Shown in pieces: positions 27,169 to 36,986 of a stretch of DNA of 43,745 nucleotides (positions are counted from its first letter, which is position 1; the number at the start of each line of letters is the position of its first letter). Under the pieces are notes generated by a model. The model had not been told where the DNA came from and did no database searches. It worked only from the letters and a program-made list of their open reading frames with translations. The stretch comes from Thermoguttaceae bacterium. GTDB lineage: Bacteria > Planctomycetota > Planctomycetia > Pirellulales > Thermoguttaceae. The stretch spans positions 1 through 43,745 of the forward strand of contig JAFQUP010000172.1 of NCBI GenBank assembly GCA_017408405.1. The letters are read 5' to 3'. The position numbers and the translations under genes were made by a program.

Positions 27169-27181
27169 TACTTGCCCCAAT
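27154..27181. promoter_or_regulatory. Inverted repeat overlapping the -35 (possible operator)
   Basis: ATTGGGG and CCCCAAT are 7-base arms separated by 14 bases, centred on the -35 at 27163-27168. A repressor bound here would block the promoter. The right arm is followed by a T-run on the plus strand, so a plus-strand terminator is an alternative, though no plus-strand gene lies upstream. The rest of 27182-27481 is A/T-rich with no clear feature except a GATAAT-like -10 near 27434. Confidence 0.5.
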
Positions 27182-27481
27182 TTTTTTGATGAGATTTTCT
27201 AAATTCGTTTTTGAGAAACAGTTTTTTAGGGAGTTTCATGAAAATAAAATTCCCATCGCGAGGAGGGAAAAATAAAATTTTTGTTCTGGAATTTAAGGGG
27301 GCTTTCAAAACTCCTTTTCAGCGGGAAAAATGGGAGTTTTAATTTAGGAAAGTTCTTTGCTCAAGAATATGGAAATTTCTTTGTTTTTTTCTAAAAAGAG
27401 AGAGTTTGGACTGCACTGGGAGAGATTTTTTACGATAATATTAGGAAATGAATTTATTAACGCGAACTAAGGGAAATGACC

Positions 27482-29293
27482 ATGAAAAAATTTTTGCTCC
27501 TGATTCTCTTCACATTTTTTTTCCAGACCTTACTTTGGGCGGATGAAACGATTCGAACCTGGACGACAAATGATGGCAAAAAGTTGTCCGCGATCTGGGA
27601 TATTGAAAAGTATGTCGGCAAGGACGGCGACAAAGAGTTTATCTATTTTCGTTCCGGGGGAGAATCTTATCGGACTAAGTTTGAGGATTTAGTGAAGAGT
27701 GATCGTGACTATATTTCCTGGAAACTCCATACCGCGAAAGGGTTTGAAAAAATCCCGGAGGTGCAATTGGAAAACGAGAGCGGCAAAGATTCTGATGAAT
27801 CGAAAGGTTACGCTCTCCTTATTGGCGTCAATAAATACAAAAACAAAGAACGGCTTCCGCCACTCAAATTCTGCGAGGGCGACATGAAATACCTTGCTGA
27901 AACGTTTGAGCGTATTGGATTTCAAAAGGATAAGGTTGTTCTTCTGGCAGGCACAGGCAATGTTTTCAACAGTCCGACCAAGGAACGCATCATGAAACAG
28001 GTTGAAGGGATTTGTCGGAAAGCGGAGCCGGATGATCTTTTGATTATTGCTTTTAGCGGTCATGGTGTGACGATTGATGGAGTGGGGTACATTTGTCCAA
28101 ATGACGCAGATTTGAATGACACGCGGACGCTTATTCCGAGTGATGAGATTTTCACTAAACTCACCAATTCTCGTGCCTCTCGAAAACTGATGATAGTGGA
28201 TGCCTGTCGTAATGAGCTGACGATTCCCGGTAAAAAAGGGCTAGAAGAATATGAAACGTTCCAGGGGGAGGCGCAAAATATAAATGGACACAATTTCGTG
28301 CTTTTATCGTCTTGCGATCGAAACCAGGTTTCGTGGGAAAGTGACGATTTGAAACACGGGGTTTTTACTCATTTTTTGGTGAAGGGACTTCAGGGGGAGG
28401 CGAAGGATAAAGAAGGCGGCAATGTCACGATATTGGGTCTGGCTCATTACGCCTCTCAAAAGACGAAAGATTTTGTGGAGAAGAAGATGGGGGGATGGGA
28501 GCAGATTCCGACACTGAAATGTAATATGGAGGACTTTGTTTTGGCGAAATTGGATTCAGGTATGCCGGAACCTGGAGAAAGAATGGTTAAGACGGTTGAT
28601 GGTATCGAATACGCTTTCAGATGGTGCCCTAAAGGATCTTTTACGATGGGGAGTAAATACTACTCCGAGTGGAAACAGGTCGAACGAAAATCAATATACG
28701 AGTTTGATGAAGATCAACATCAGGTAAAACTGACGGAGGGGTTTTGGATGCTTGAAACGGAAGTTACCCAAACAATGTGGAAGCATATCATGGGAAACGA
28801 ACCGAGCCATTTCAAAGGTCCCCAGAATCCCGTGGAGCAGGTGTCCTGGTCTAAATGCGAGGAATTCTGCCAAAAGCTTTCCGCGAAAGTCGGCGGGATA
28901 GTTTCTCTTCCCACGGAAGCCCAATGGGAATATGCCTGTCGTGCCGGTTCCGAGAAAGCATACGCCGGGAATCTCGCTGCCATGGCGTGGTACGGTGAAG
29001 ATAAATATCACGGAAGCACTCATCAGGTCGGATTGAAGCAACCAAACGCGTGGGGACTTTATGATATGCACGGAAATGTTTGGGAATGGTGTCGTGATTG
29101 GTACGCGGGATATCGTACTACAAACCAGCCGAATCCGAATGGACCGAATAACGGGAAGTATCGAGTCAATCGAGGCGGAAGCTGGGCAAGTGAACCTGGA
29201 GCCTGCCGTTCCGCTAGTCGGGACTCCAATATACCGGAAGATGAAAGTCCGAGCATAGGATTCAGGCCGGTATTGATACTGAATGAAAAGTAA
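27482..29293 (+). CDS. Secreted SHD1-like / caspase (C14) / SUMF1 fusion protein
   Basis: A 603-residue exported protein. The Sec signal MKKFLLLILFTFFFQTLLWA is followed by an SHD1-like domain at about 25-80 (RTWTTNDGKKLSA). A caspase-like peptidase domain at about 108-310 has the catalytic dyad H194 (FSGHG) and C242 (DACRN). A SUMF1/FGE-like domain fills about 360-603 (LPTEAQWEYACRAG, GLYDMHGNVWEWCRDWY, RVNRGGSW, GFRPVL). The SUMF1 part lacks the usual FGE catalytic Cys pair: only the Cys in ACRSASR is present. It is therefore likely a binding domain. I start at ATG 27482 because AAGGGA is 7 bases before it; ATG 27476 is too close. A terminator follows at 29307. Confidence 0.88.
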   Translation: MKKFLLLILFTFFFQTLLWADETIRTWTTNDGKKLSAIWDIEKYVGKDGDKEFIYFRSGGESYRTKFEDLVKSDRDYISWKLHTAKGFEKIPEVQLENESGKDSDESKGYALLIGVNKYKNKERLPPLKFCEGDMKYLAETFERIGFQKDKVVLLAGTGNVFNSPTKERIMKQVEGICRKAEPDDLLIIAFSGHGVTIDGVGYICPNDADLNDTRTLIPSDEIFTKLTNSRASRKLMIVDACRNELTIPGKKGLEEYETFQGEAQNINGHNFVLLSSCDRNQVSWESDDLKHGVFTHFLVKGLQGEAKDKEGGNVTILGLAHYASQKTKDFVEKKMGGWEQIPTLKCNMEDFVLAKLDSGMPEPGERMVKTVDGIEYAFRWCPKGSFTMGSKYYSEWKQVERKSIYEFDEDQHQVKLTEGFWMLETEVTQTMWKHIMGNEPSHFKGPQNPVEQVSWSKCEEFCQKLSAKVGGIVSLPTEAQWEYACRAGSEKAYAGNLAAMAWYGEDKYHGSTHQVGLKQPNAWGLYDMHGNVWEWCRDWYAGYRTTNQPNPNGPNNGKYRVNRGGSWASEPGACRSASRDSNIPEDESPSIGFRPVLILNEK

Positions 29294-29306
29294 TTCATAT
29301 GTCGAG

Positions 29307-29339
29307 AAACGCGGAAATGAAAGGGGTTCCGCGTTTTTT
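29307..29339 (+). terminator. Intrinsic terminator after the caspase/SUMF1 gene
   Basis: AACGCGGAA pairs with TTCCGCGTT and is followed by six Ts. It starts 14 bases after the stop. The remaining bases to 29533 hold no clear feature. Confidence 0.85.
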
Positions 29340-29533
29340 CATGAACGCGGAGCGTTCCCGGTGATTTAAACCGCCGCGTTAGTCTTCCGGCCTGCTGCCC
29401 TTCGAAGAAAGGGATGAGTTTTTGGGGCCGTTTTGTCCTTTGAGGGGCTTGGACGGTTGAATTGATTTCGCACCATTTTTCCATGAAGGAAATTCAGACC
29501 TGATTCAGGAGAATGTCAGGCTTGAGACGTTTT

Positions 29534-30646
29534 TTATTCTTTCTGCGGACTGAGCGCGGAAACGAGAATGCCGGCGATAACCATCAGAATTCCGAGGAGT
29601 ATGACGGCGTTAAGCGGTTCCCGGAAAATCAGGCAGCCCGCGAGAGGAGCAAGCGCGAGCTGAGAGATCATGATGACGCAGACGCGGACGGCACTAAGGA
29701 AACGAAGGCTGAACGTCAGGACGACAAAAGCTGTCATGTTCGTTAAACCGGCCAGAGCGGAGTAAAGGAAATCTCCGGACGAAAAGGCCTGCCACGTGGC
29801 GGTACCGTTCGTGAGGAGGTCTCCGCCGAGGAGGAAAACCCCGCCGATTCCGGGAAGGAACATCACGGCAAAGAACGGTGAGTTTCCTGCCTGATTCATC
29901 CAGCGAATGACGCAGTTGGAGGCTGCCATAATGAATCCGGCCGCGGCTGAAAGCAGGACAAATTTGATCGCGGTGAATCTTTTCGGAAAATCTTTTTTCG
30001 CAGAAGTGTCGTCAGTTTTGGTTTCTGTTGAGGGGCGGTTTTCTGTCTGCTTCCCGATTTGGGGTCGATCAGTTAATTCTGCCGTTGTCGTCATCCCGGT
30101 CGAATCCGCGGTACTGGTTGAATCCGCCACGGCGGTGTTTAAGATTGAGGTTGGAGAGGAATTTTGAACTTCCGCGCCGGAAGTCAGGAAGAGCAGGGCG
30201 GCGAAAGCCAGTAAAAGCGAAAGCAGCAGCGGAAAAGTGAGTTTTTCCCGAAGAATGAACCAGCCCAGAATGGGAGTCAGGAGCAGCTGACCGGTCCAGC
30301 AGGAGGCTGTGGTCATGCCCATTCCGATGACTTCAAAACTTTGCTGCTGATAAATGTTTCCAAGTAGTTGGAGTGCCAGCGAAGTGCAGGTGAAAGCAAG
30401 GAGATATTTCAGTTTGGGGAAAGGAACACGGCCCGTTCCGAAGAGCCAGGCAAAAACGAAAGCGCCGCCGAGACCCGTGATTCCCTCGCGAATGCCGACG
30501 CTTAAAACGACATCCGCCTGCGTTTGAGCCAGCTGTCTCATGCAGACGTAGGAAATAACGTAAAAAATGGAAGAAAACAGCGGCAAAAGGAGAAACCATC
30601 TGGAAACGTTTTGAGAGGCAGATGCCGAACGGGAATGAGAGTTCAT
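29534..30646 (-). CDS. EamA-family (DMT superfamily) transporter with long hydrophilic loop
   Basis: A 370-residue inner-membrane protein with about ten hydrophobic segments in two EamA halves; the family exports or imports metabolites. Between the halves, at about residues 157-224, lies a Ser/Thr/Asp-rich hydrophilic insert that is not usual for EamA proteins, which are near 300 residues. The second half ends with REPLNAVILLGILMVIAGILVSALSP, a typical EamA finish. The start is ATG 30646 (AAAGG about 9 bases before). A longer reading to 30781 would overlap the -10 of the promoter at 30777-30805 and is rejected. The substrate cannot be told. The gene is convergent with the caspase/SUMF1 gene and divergent from ferredoxin. 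Confidence 0.85.
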   Translation of the reverse strand: MNSHSRSASASQNVSRWFLLLPLFSSIFYVISYVCMRQLAQTQADVVLSVGIREGITGLGGAFVFAWLFGTGRVPFPKLKYLLAFTCTSLALQLLGNIYQQQSFEVIGMGMTTASCWTGQLLLTPILGWFILREKLTFPLLLSLLLAFAALLFLTSGAEVQNSSPTSILNTAVADSTSTADSTGMTTTAELTDRPQIGKQTENRPSTETKTDDTSAKKDFPKRFTAIKFVLLSAAAGFIMAASNCVIRWMNQAGNSPFFAVMFLPGIGGVFLLGGDLLTNGTATWQAFSSGDFLYSALAGLTNMTAFVVLTFSLRFLSAVRVCVIMISQLALAPLAGCLIFREPLNAVILLGILMVIAGILVSALSPQKE

Positions 30647-30776
30647 CCGAAAAACCTTTGTGAAAATGATTCTTGATTTCAGGGTACTTCCAAAAAGCGA
30701 TTTCCCGAAAAAACCGTTTTTGAAAAGTCGATTGGTTAAATCCGTTCCAGTCAGAAAAAAGGCTGGATTTTTTGTT

Positions 30777-30805
30777 ATCATATCCGAAAAAGCATACCAT
30801 GTCCA
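30777..30805 (-). promoter_or_regulatory. Promoter for the EamA transporter gene
   Basis: On the minus strand TGGACA, 17 bases, TATGAT: one mismatch to consensus in each box. It gives a leader of about 124 bases and fixes the transporter start at 30646. Confidence 0.7.
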
Positions 30806-30856
30806 GAGGTTTGGAGAAAAAAATAAAAAAAGTACTCAAATTTTAATGTGGGGGGG

Positions 30857-30885
30857 TTGAAATTTTTTGAGAAATGCGATATAAT
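30857..30885 (+). promoter_or_regulatory. Ferredoxin promoter with G7 tract
   Basis: Seven Gs (30850-30856) directly before TTGAAA (-35), 17 bases, then a perfect TATAAT (-10). The start would be near 30892, about 67 bases before the ferredoxin ATG. Confidence 0.85.
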
Positions 30886-30958
30886 TAAAAAAGTGGTTGG
30901 AATCGCCTCCAGCCGCAACGCCTAATTTTTAGTTTAATCTTAACTCAAGGAGTTTATC

Positions 30959-31129
30959 ATGGCTGTTAATATTAACAAAGACGATTGCATCGGTTGCGGT
31001 GCCTGTGTCGATACTTGCCCCTGCAGCGCGCTCACTATCGTTGACGACAAATGCACTGTCGACGAAGCCGCTTGCGCTGATTGCGGTGCCTGCACGGATT
31101 CCTGCCCGGTTTCCGCCCTGTCTCTCTAA
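30959..31129 (+). CDS. 2[4Fe-4S] ferredoxin, clostridial type (56 residues)
   Basis: A very small low-potential electron carrier. Two cluster-binding motifs are complete: C10-x2-C13-x2-C16-x3-C20-P and C39-x2-C42-x2-C45-x3-C49-P. In this fold the first three Cys of one motif and the last of the other hold each cluster. Two further Cys (C22 and C32) are extra. The length matches clostridial ferredoxins, which serve hydrogenases, pyruvate:ferredoxin oxidoreductase and similar enzymes, so an anaerobic or fermentative metabolism is suggested. AAGGAG sits 6 bases before the ATG, the promoter is strong and a terminator follows, so it is a well-expressed single-gene unit. Codons end mostly in C. Confidence 0.96.
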   Translation: MAVNINKDDCIGCGACVDTCPCSALTIVDDKCTVDEAACADCGACTDSCPVSALSL

Positions 31130-31185
31130 TTTGAGAGTCGGGTGCGTCTGACCCAATCTCCCCTGAGTTCGGACGAATCAATTAC

Positions 31186-31232
31186 GCTCAAATCCTTTAC
31201 CTTTTATGGGTAAAGCGGTTTGAGCTTTTTTT
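31186..31232 (+). terminator. Intrinsic terminator after ferredoxin
   Basis: GCTCAAA pairs with TTTGAGC, with an inner TTTACC/GGGTAAA stem, followed by a run of seven Ts. From here to the acnA promoter (31233-31424) only the short repeat at 31285-31304 is seen. Confidence 0.9.
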
Positions 31233-31284
31233 GAAAACACTGTCTTTTGGAATATCCGACACGCTAGAAATTTTATCCATAAAA

Positions 31285-31304
31285 AACGCATTTAAACGCA
31301 TTTA
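31285..31304. repeat. Two tandem copies of AACGCATTTA
   Basis: A perfect 10-base direct repeat about 120 bases upstream of the acnA -35. The 10-base period would place both copies on the same DNA face, as for a regulator site, but it may be chance. Confidence 0.4.
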
Positions 31305-31424
31305 AAGAACCAATCAGGGGAGGCGGTATTGCGGTATCTTGGCGCATCCCATTTGGAATCAGAGAAATACCGAGCTGCCGGCTAGAACACTTTCGGTAAA
31401 TTTCAAATTATTTTCTCCCCCCGT

Positions 31425-31453
31425 CTGGAAATTTTCTCAAAAAATGGTAAAAT
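31425..31453 (+). promoter_or_regulatory. acnA promoter with C tract and extended -10
   Basis: CCCCCCGT directly before CTGGAA (-35), 17 bases, then TAAAAT (-10) with TG one base before it. The start would be near 31460, giving a leader of about 50 bases. Confidence 0.65.
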
Positions 31454-31509
31454 AAAGAATAGTTGAACTGTCTTCGGACTGACATTTTCATTAATTAATG
31501 GAGAAGCTC

Positions 31510-34254
31510 ATGGAAAACCACAAAAAAATCGATCCGTTCAATGCGCGGACCACTTTCGACACCGGGAACGGTCAGGCCGTTCTTTACCGACTTTCGGCTC
31601 TTGAGTCCATCACCGATCTGGACAAGCTCCCCTACTCGATCCGGATCCTGCTTGAATCTGCGCTGAGAAACTGCGACGATTTTGAAGTCTGCGAAAAAGA
31701 CATCCGGAACATCGCGGCCTGGACGCCGAACGGCGAAAGAATGGAGATCCCGTTCAAGCCGGCGCGCGTCATTCTGCAGGACTTCACCGGCGTTCCGTGC
31801 GTGGTGGATCTGGCGGCGATGCGCAGTGCGATGGAGCGTCTCGGCGGCGACACGAAGAAGATCAATCCGCTCGTTCCTGTCGATCTGGTCATCGACCACT
31901 CGGTCCAGACGGACTATTTCGGTTCCTGCGATGCGTTTGCGAAGAACCTTGAGCTGGAATTCCACCGCAACAGCGAACGCTACGCGCTTCTCCGCTGGGC
32001 GCAGAACACGCTCGACAATTTCCGTGCCGTCCCGCCGAGCATGGGGATCATCCACCAGATCAACCTTGAATACCTCGCGAAATGCGTCTTCCTGCAGAAG
32101 GACGAAAACGGCGAAGAAGTCGCGTTTCCCGACACGCTCGTCGGTACGGACTCCCACACGGTCATGATCAACGGCCTCGGCGTTCTCGGCTGGGGCGTCG
32201 GCGGGATCGAAGCGGAAGCCGTCATGCTCGGTCAGCCGCTCTATATGCTGCTTCCGGACGTCATCGGTGTGGAACTCACCGGCAAGCTCAAGCCCGGCGT
32301 CACGGCGACGGACCTGGTTCTGACGATCACCGAGATGCTGCGTAAGGAAGGCGTCGTCGGAAAATTCGTCGAGTACTTCGGTGAAGGTGTCCCGACGATG
32401 AAACTCGCGGACCGCGCGACTTTGGCGAACATGGGGCCGGAATACGGCGCGACGATGGGATTCTTCCCGATCGATGAGCAGACGATCGACTATCTGCGTC
32501 AGACCGGACGCACGGCCGAGGAAGTCGCGCTGGTCGAAAACTACACGAAATCGCAGAAACTCTTCCGCACGCCGGACGCGCCGACTCCGGAGTACACGAA
32601 GGTCCTTACGCTGGATCTTTCGACGGTCGAACCGTGCCTCGCGGGTCCCAAACGCCCGCAGGACCGCATCCTTCTGTCGAACATGAAGGCGAAATTTGCC
32701 GAATCTCTCGCCGCGCCGGTCGAAAAACGCGGTTTTGCGCTGGATGAGACGGCCGCGAAACGGACGGGAACGGTCGCGAACGCGGACGGAAGCGAAAGCA
32801 CGATCGGTCACGGTGCCGTGGTCATCGCGTCGATCACGTCCTGCACGAACACAAGCAATCCGGGCGTCATGCTCGCCGCCGGTCTTCTCGCGAAACATGC
32901 CGTGGAAAAAGGCCTCCGCTCGAAGCCGTGGGTCAAGACCTCCCTGGCTCCCGGAAGCCGCGTCGTGACGGACTACCTCGACAAGGCAGGCCTGAGCGCG
33001 TCTTTGGATCAGCTCGGATTCCAGACGGTCGGCTATGGCTGCCTGACGTGCATCGGAAACAGCGGGCAGGTCATCGAAAATGTCGGGAAAGCCGTTACGG
33101 AAAATGAACTGGTCGCGTCAGCCGTCGTGAGCGGAAACCGCAATTTTGAAGGCCGCGTCAACCCGCTCGTGAAGGCGAACTACCTCGCCAGCCCGCCGCT
33201 GGTCGTCGCTTACGCGCTGGCCGGTACGGTCGACTTCGATTTCGAGACACAGCCTCTGGGAACGGATCCGAATGGCGAACCGGTCTATCTGCGCGACATT
33301 TTCCCGACGAACGAGGAGATTGCCGAGGCGGAAAAGACCTCCGTACTTCCCGAAATGTTCGCGAACCGCTACGCGAGCGTTTTCGAGTGCGACCCGAACA
33401 CGACGGACGAGGGAATGAAGCAGTGGAACGCGATCCCGGCAGGAAATTCTGACCTCTTCCCGTGGGATCTGAAGAGCACGTACGTTCAGGAACCGCCGTT
33501 CATGACTGAAATGACGGCCGAATACGATGCGGAAAAAGACTACTCGATCCGCTCGGCCCGCGTCCTGCTCGCGCTCGGCGATTCCATCACGACGGACCAC
33601 ATTTCCCCCGCCGGCGCCATCAAAAAGGACAGTCCGGCCGGTCTGTTCCTCCTTGGAAACGGCGTGGAACAGAAAGAGTTCAACAGTTACGGTTCCCGCC
33701 GCGGAAATGACCGCGTGATGACGCGCGGTACGTTCGCGAATATTCGCCTGCGCAACCTGCTCGCACCCGGCACGGAAGGCGGCGTGACGCGCTTCATGCC
33801 CGGCGGCGAGGAAATGTCCGTTTACGATGCGGCCGTGAAGTACCGTGAAGCGAACGTTCCGCTCGTCGTGCTCGCCGGCGCGGAGTACGGGACCGGTTCC
33901 AGCCGAGACTGGGCGGCGAAAGGCGCGTGCCTGCTTGGAGTGCGTGCGGTTATCGCGCAGAGCTACGAGCGCATCCACCGCAGCAATCTGGTCGGAATGG
34001 GCGTCCTTCCGCTCCAGTTCCAGAACGGCGAGACCTGGCAGAGTCTGGGGCTGACGGGAGAGGAAGTTTTCGATATTGCGTTCGACATGAAGACGCTCCA
34101 GCCCGCGCAGACGCTGACCGTCACGGCGAAAAAAGCCGACGGCGCGGAAATCGCCTTCCAGACGACCGTCCGCATCGACACGCCGGTCGAGATCGAGTAC
34201 TACCGCAACGGCGGCATTCTCCAGACCGTCCTTCGCAAGCTGCTCGCGAAGTAG
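31510..34254 (+). CDS. acnA: Aconitate hydratase A
   Basis: A 914-residue monomeric aconitase that isomerises citrate and isocitrate in the TCA cycle. The [4Fe-4S] cluster Cys are C445 (SCTNTSNP), C511 and C514 ([10 protein letters not shown]), which align with the known triad of E. coli AcnA with a constant offset. The swivel domain carries [16 protein letters not shown]. Length and layout are those of the AcnA/IRP group, not AcnB. I start at ATG 31510, which has GGAGAAG 6 bases upstream; ATG 31498 lies too near that site. Codon use is strongly biased to C/G-ending codons, probably for high expression. It stands alone between its promoter and a terminator at 34325. Confidence 0.96.
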   Translation: MENHKKIDPFNARTTFDTGNGQAVLYRLSALESITDLDKLPYSIRILLESALRNCDDFEVCEKDIRNIAAWTPNGERMEIPFKPARVILQDFTGVPCVVDLAAMRSAMERLGGDTKKINPLVPVDLVIDHSVQTDYFGSCDAFAKNLELEFHRNSERYALLRWAQNTLDNFRAVPPSMGIIHQINLEYLAKCVFLQKDENGEEVAFPDTLVGTDSHTVMINGLGVLGWGVGGIEAEAVMLGQPLYMLLPDVIGVELTGKLKPGVTATDLVLTITEMLRKEGVVGKFVEYFGEGVPTMKLADRATLANMGPEYGATMGFFPIDEQTIDYLRQTGRTAEEVALVENYTKSQKLFRTPDAPTPEYTKVLTLDLSTVEPCLAGPKRPQDRILLSNMKAKFAESLAAPVEKRGFALDETAAKRTGTVANADGSESTIGHGAVVIASITSCTNTSNPGVMLAAGLLAKHAVEKGLRSKPWVKTSLAPGSRVVTDYLDKAGLSASLDQLGFQTVGYGCLTCIGNSGQVIENVGKAVTENELVASAVVSGNRNFEGRVNPLVKANYLASPPLVVAYALAGTVDFDFETQPLGTDPNGEPVYLRDIFPTNEEIAEAEKTSVLPEMFANRYASVFECDPNTTDEGMKQWNAIPAGNSDLFPWDLKSTYVQEPPFMTEMTAEYDAEKDYSIRSARVLLALGDSITTDHISPAGAIKKDSPAGLFLLGNGVEQKEFNSYGSRRGNDRVMTRGTFANIRLRNLLAPGTEGGVTRFMPGGEEMSVYDAAVKYREANVPLVVLAGAEYGTGSSRDWAAKGACLLGVRAVIAQSYERIHRSNLVGMGVLPLQFQNGETWQSLGLTGEEVFDIAFDMKTLQPAQTLTVTAKKADGAEIAFQTTVRIDTPVEIEYYRNGGILQTVLRKLLAK

Positions 34255-34324
34255 ATGACGCAGAGCAGACGCAGGATCCACGGGAGAGTTTCGGCTTTCC
34301 CGTGAAGGCGTTCATACGAAAACG

Positions 34325-34359
34325 AAAAGCCGGAAGTTTGCGAAACTGACGGCTTTTTT
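34325..34359 (+). terminator. Intrinsic terminator after acnA
   Basis: AAAAGCCG pairs with CGGCTTTTTT, with an inner AGTTT/AAACT stem around GCG. It ends 33 bases before the next start. Confidence 0.9.
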
Positions 34360-34391
34360 GCCGAAATTATTTCACGTTAAGGAGAATTCCC

Positions 34392-36912
34392 ATGCGGAAG
34401 ATTCTTTTACTCGGCGGTCCTTTCCTTGCGGGACTTCTTTCATTTTCTTTCGTTCTTTGGTTTCAAAACTCAGTTTCAGCGTCCGAGCCAGAGGCGTTTC
34501 CTACGGTTCAGGTCCAGGACGACGCGATCCGTTTTCTCGCTCCGGACGGTGAGGCGGTTTTTCTCATTGACGGCCTGAAATTCAATGGAGAATTGAAATT
34601 TGCCTCGTGCCGAGAAACGGAAGATGGATTTCAGCTTGAGCTTGGGATCCCGGAAGAGCGGACGGAACTTCAGAAAGCCTCCGCGCGTCTGACGGAAGAG
34701 AACGGGAAAGTCACGATTCATTTTCAGCTCGTTTTTTCCGACACGAAAAAAGGGGAGGAGCGTGAATCCGTGGAACGTGATGGTCCGGCGGCGATCACCG
34801 CTCTCGATGGGTAAGGCAGGGAAACTTGAGAAACCCGTTTTTTGGGAGAGACCGACCGAAAAAACAGCGTCCGGAACTTCCGGGACACCCTTTGAGAGAT
34901 CCGGCGGCACATTCGCGCGCTGGCGTCTCGGAAAGACGGAGATTTGGGAAAAGATCAACGGAAATGCCAACTGGCGCGATCCGTGGGCGCAGCACTTGAC
35001 GGTGAAGCAGGTGGAAAACGCGGTCTCCAGAACGTTTGAGGGAACGGCAGAATTTCTCCTCACCGCACCGCGGGACGGAAGCACGGTATCCGCGGAGTCG
35101 GTCAGCGCGTGGATGGGACGCGGGGAACTTTTGGGGCTGACTGTCTCATCTTCCCAGCCGTTCCACCTTTGGAAGCCGGGAGAAACGCCGAATTTCACGA
35201 TCCGCGCGGACTCGCCGAACATTCAGCTCCCCCGCGGACGGAAACTTCCAAAAATGCTCCAGATCCGCTGGACGGTCCGTGATTTTGACGGAAAGATCGC
35301 GGCGCAGGGAACCGAGAAACGCGCGGATTTTGCCCAGGATCCAGTTTTTGCCCGTGAGGTCACGCTTCCCGCGGACCTGCCGCGCGGGGTTTATTTCCTG
35401 GACGTTTCCGCCAGCGGTTTCATTCCCAGGACGAAAATCAAAACGAAAGCATTCGGTCAGGAAACTGGCGGTCAGACGCCTTCGGCCCCCAAAGCATTTG
35501 CCCGCACGACGTTCGGCATCCTTCCCGACTACGAATTCCAGCATCGCGAACGGAGCATTTTTGGTCTTGCCGCGTCCTTTAACGTTCCGTCGGAATCGGA
35601 CGTTTTCCGCCTGATGGACCGCATGGGAGTGCGGTGGCTCCGAAATGGCGATACGCGGGTCTTTGAACGGGAATTCGGCGGCATCGCCAACTCGCATGAA
35701 GGGATCTCGCGCGGAAAATTCCAAAATGAGCCGCAGGAAAAGGCGGAGTGGATCCGCGGTGTGCTGGGAAAAATGGCGGAACAGAAAAACTTCGGCTGGG
35801 AACTCGGCAATGAATGGAATATGACGAAACTGGAAAGCGGCGAGACCGCTGATGAGTGGACTCATGAGTGGCTTTTGCCCGTTTGGAAAGCACGAGAGAA
35901 CGCGGGGCCGGAGATTCGAAAGATCCAGATCTTTTCTCTTGGTCTGGCCGGCCCGGACCTTCCGTACCTGCGCTCGATCGCGGAAAATGGCGGGTGGCCG
36001 ATGCTTGACGGTGTTTGCCTTCACCCCGGACGCGGAAACATTACGCCGGACTGTCTGGAGGGCTACTGGAGTTTTCTGGGAGCGATCCGGCGAACGAAAA
36101 AGCAAATGGCGGAGCTGGATGAAAAGTATCCGGAACTTCCAGACGGCACACCGTCCCGGACGCCGAAAAAACCGCTTTTCCTGACGGAGACCTACGCGTG
36201 CACGCGGCCGCACCATTTCTGGTACGATTCCCAGCGTCAGGCGGCGGAAAACGTCGTTCTTTCGCACGTTTTGGCGATGGCGGAAGGGATCTCCGGCGTT
36301 TTCTGGTACCAGCTCCACGATTCGGTTTGGCACAATGTCAGCGGAATGAATGAAAACGACAAGGAGTACTTTTACGGACTTCTCGACCGGCACGGCGCGG
36401 TGAAACCGTCTTTCATCGCGTACTGCACGATCTCCGAGGCTCTGGACGGCGCGGAATTTCGGAAGTACGGCGCGTTTTCCGTTTCGGGAATGAGTGATTC
36501 CGCCCGCGGTCAGGAACCGGGCATCATAAAGTACGTGACGTTCGACACTCCGCGCGGTCCACTTGCTGTCCTCTGGTCGCGTGCGGATGGTTACGTTCAG
36601 TCCAAGGCACCGGGAAAAGGCGAGTCTTTCGTCACGCCGGAACCGTGGGAGGACCACTGGAAAACGGTCCTTCCTGTCCGTCTCGCAGTTTCAAAAAAAT
36701 TTCGGACGAATGAGGTCATCGTTCTGGACTGCCTCGGAAGGGAAATCGCAATCGCAGCTTTGAAAAAAGGAACGACTTCTAGAATCGAAGTGCCGCTTAC
36801 TGGCGCGCCGTTTTTGATTTACGGTTTGGATCTTCAGGAACTTGAGGAAAATAGCGATGGAAAACACGCGGAAAAGGAACGTCTGGGGAGTTTTGACACT
36901 GAAATGCCTTGA
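34392..36912 (+). pseudogene. Secreted GH-A-type glycosidase-like gene, frameshifted
   Basis: One gene in two frames. The first part (34392-34814) has a good AAGGAG, a Sec signal (LLLGGPFLAGLLSFSFVLW) and about 140 residues, then stops. The second part is open from about 34762 to 36912. Removing one G in GATGGGTAAG near 34808-34810 joins them as DGKAGKLEKPVFWERP, giving about 839 residues. The second part has beta-sandwich segments and then a TIM-barrel region with GVRWLRNGD, WELGNEWNM (likely acid/base Glu) and LFLTETYAC (likely nucleophile Glu), as in GH-A clan enzymes such as GH39. It resembles the protein at 21242-25099 in plan. The lesion may be recent or a sequence error. Confidence 0.82.
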
Positions 36913-36986
36913 TGTTTTGAGATGGGCTTTGAAGTGAAGAGAGTTTCGTAAATTTTCTGAAGGTCCTGAGGTCAGGAAGGAAATAA

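Noticed and set aside
27154..27188. Plus-strand terminator (CCCCAAT followed by Ts)
   Set aside because: No plus-strand gene lies upstream; the arms surround the -35 of a strong minus-strand promoter, so an operator is more likely, though not proven.
31495..34281. Two long minus-strand open frames (467 and 387 codons) across acnA
   Set aside because: Both are Arg/Asp/His-rich mirror frames of a clear aconitase with strong codon bias; neither has a domain or ribosome site.
35146..36657. 503-codon minus-strand open frame
   Set aside because: It is antisense to the glycosidase-like gene, whose paired glutamate motifs support the plus strand.
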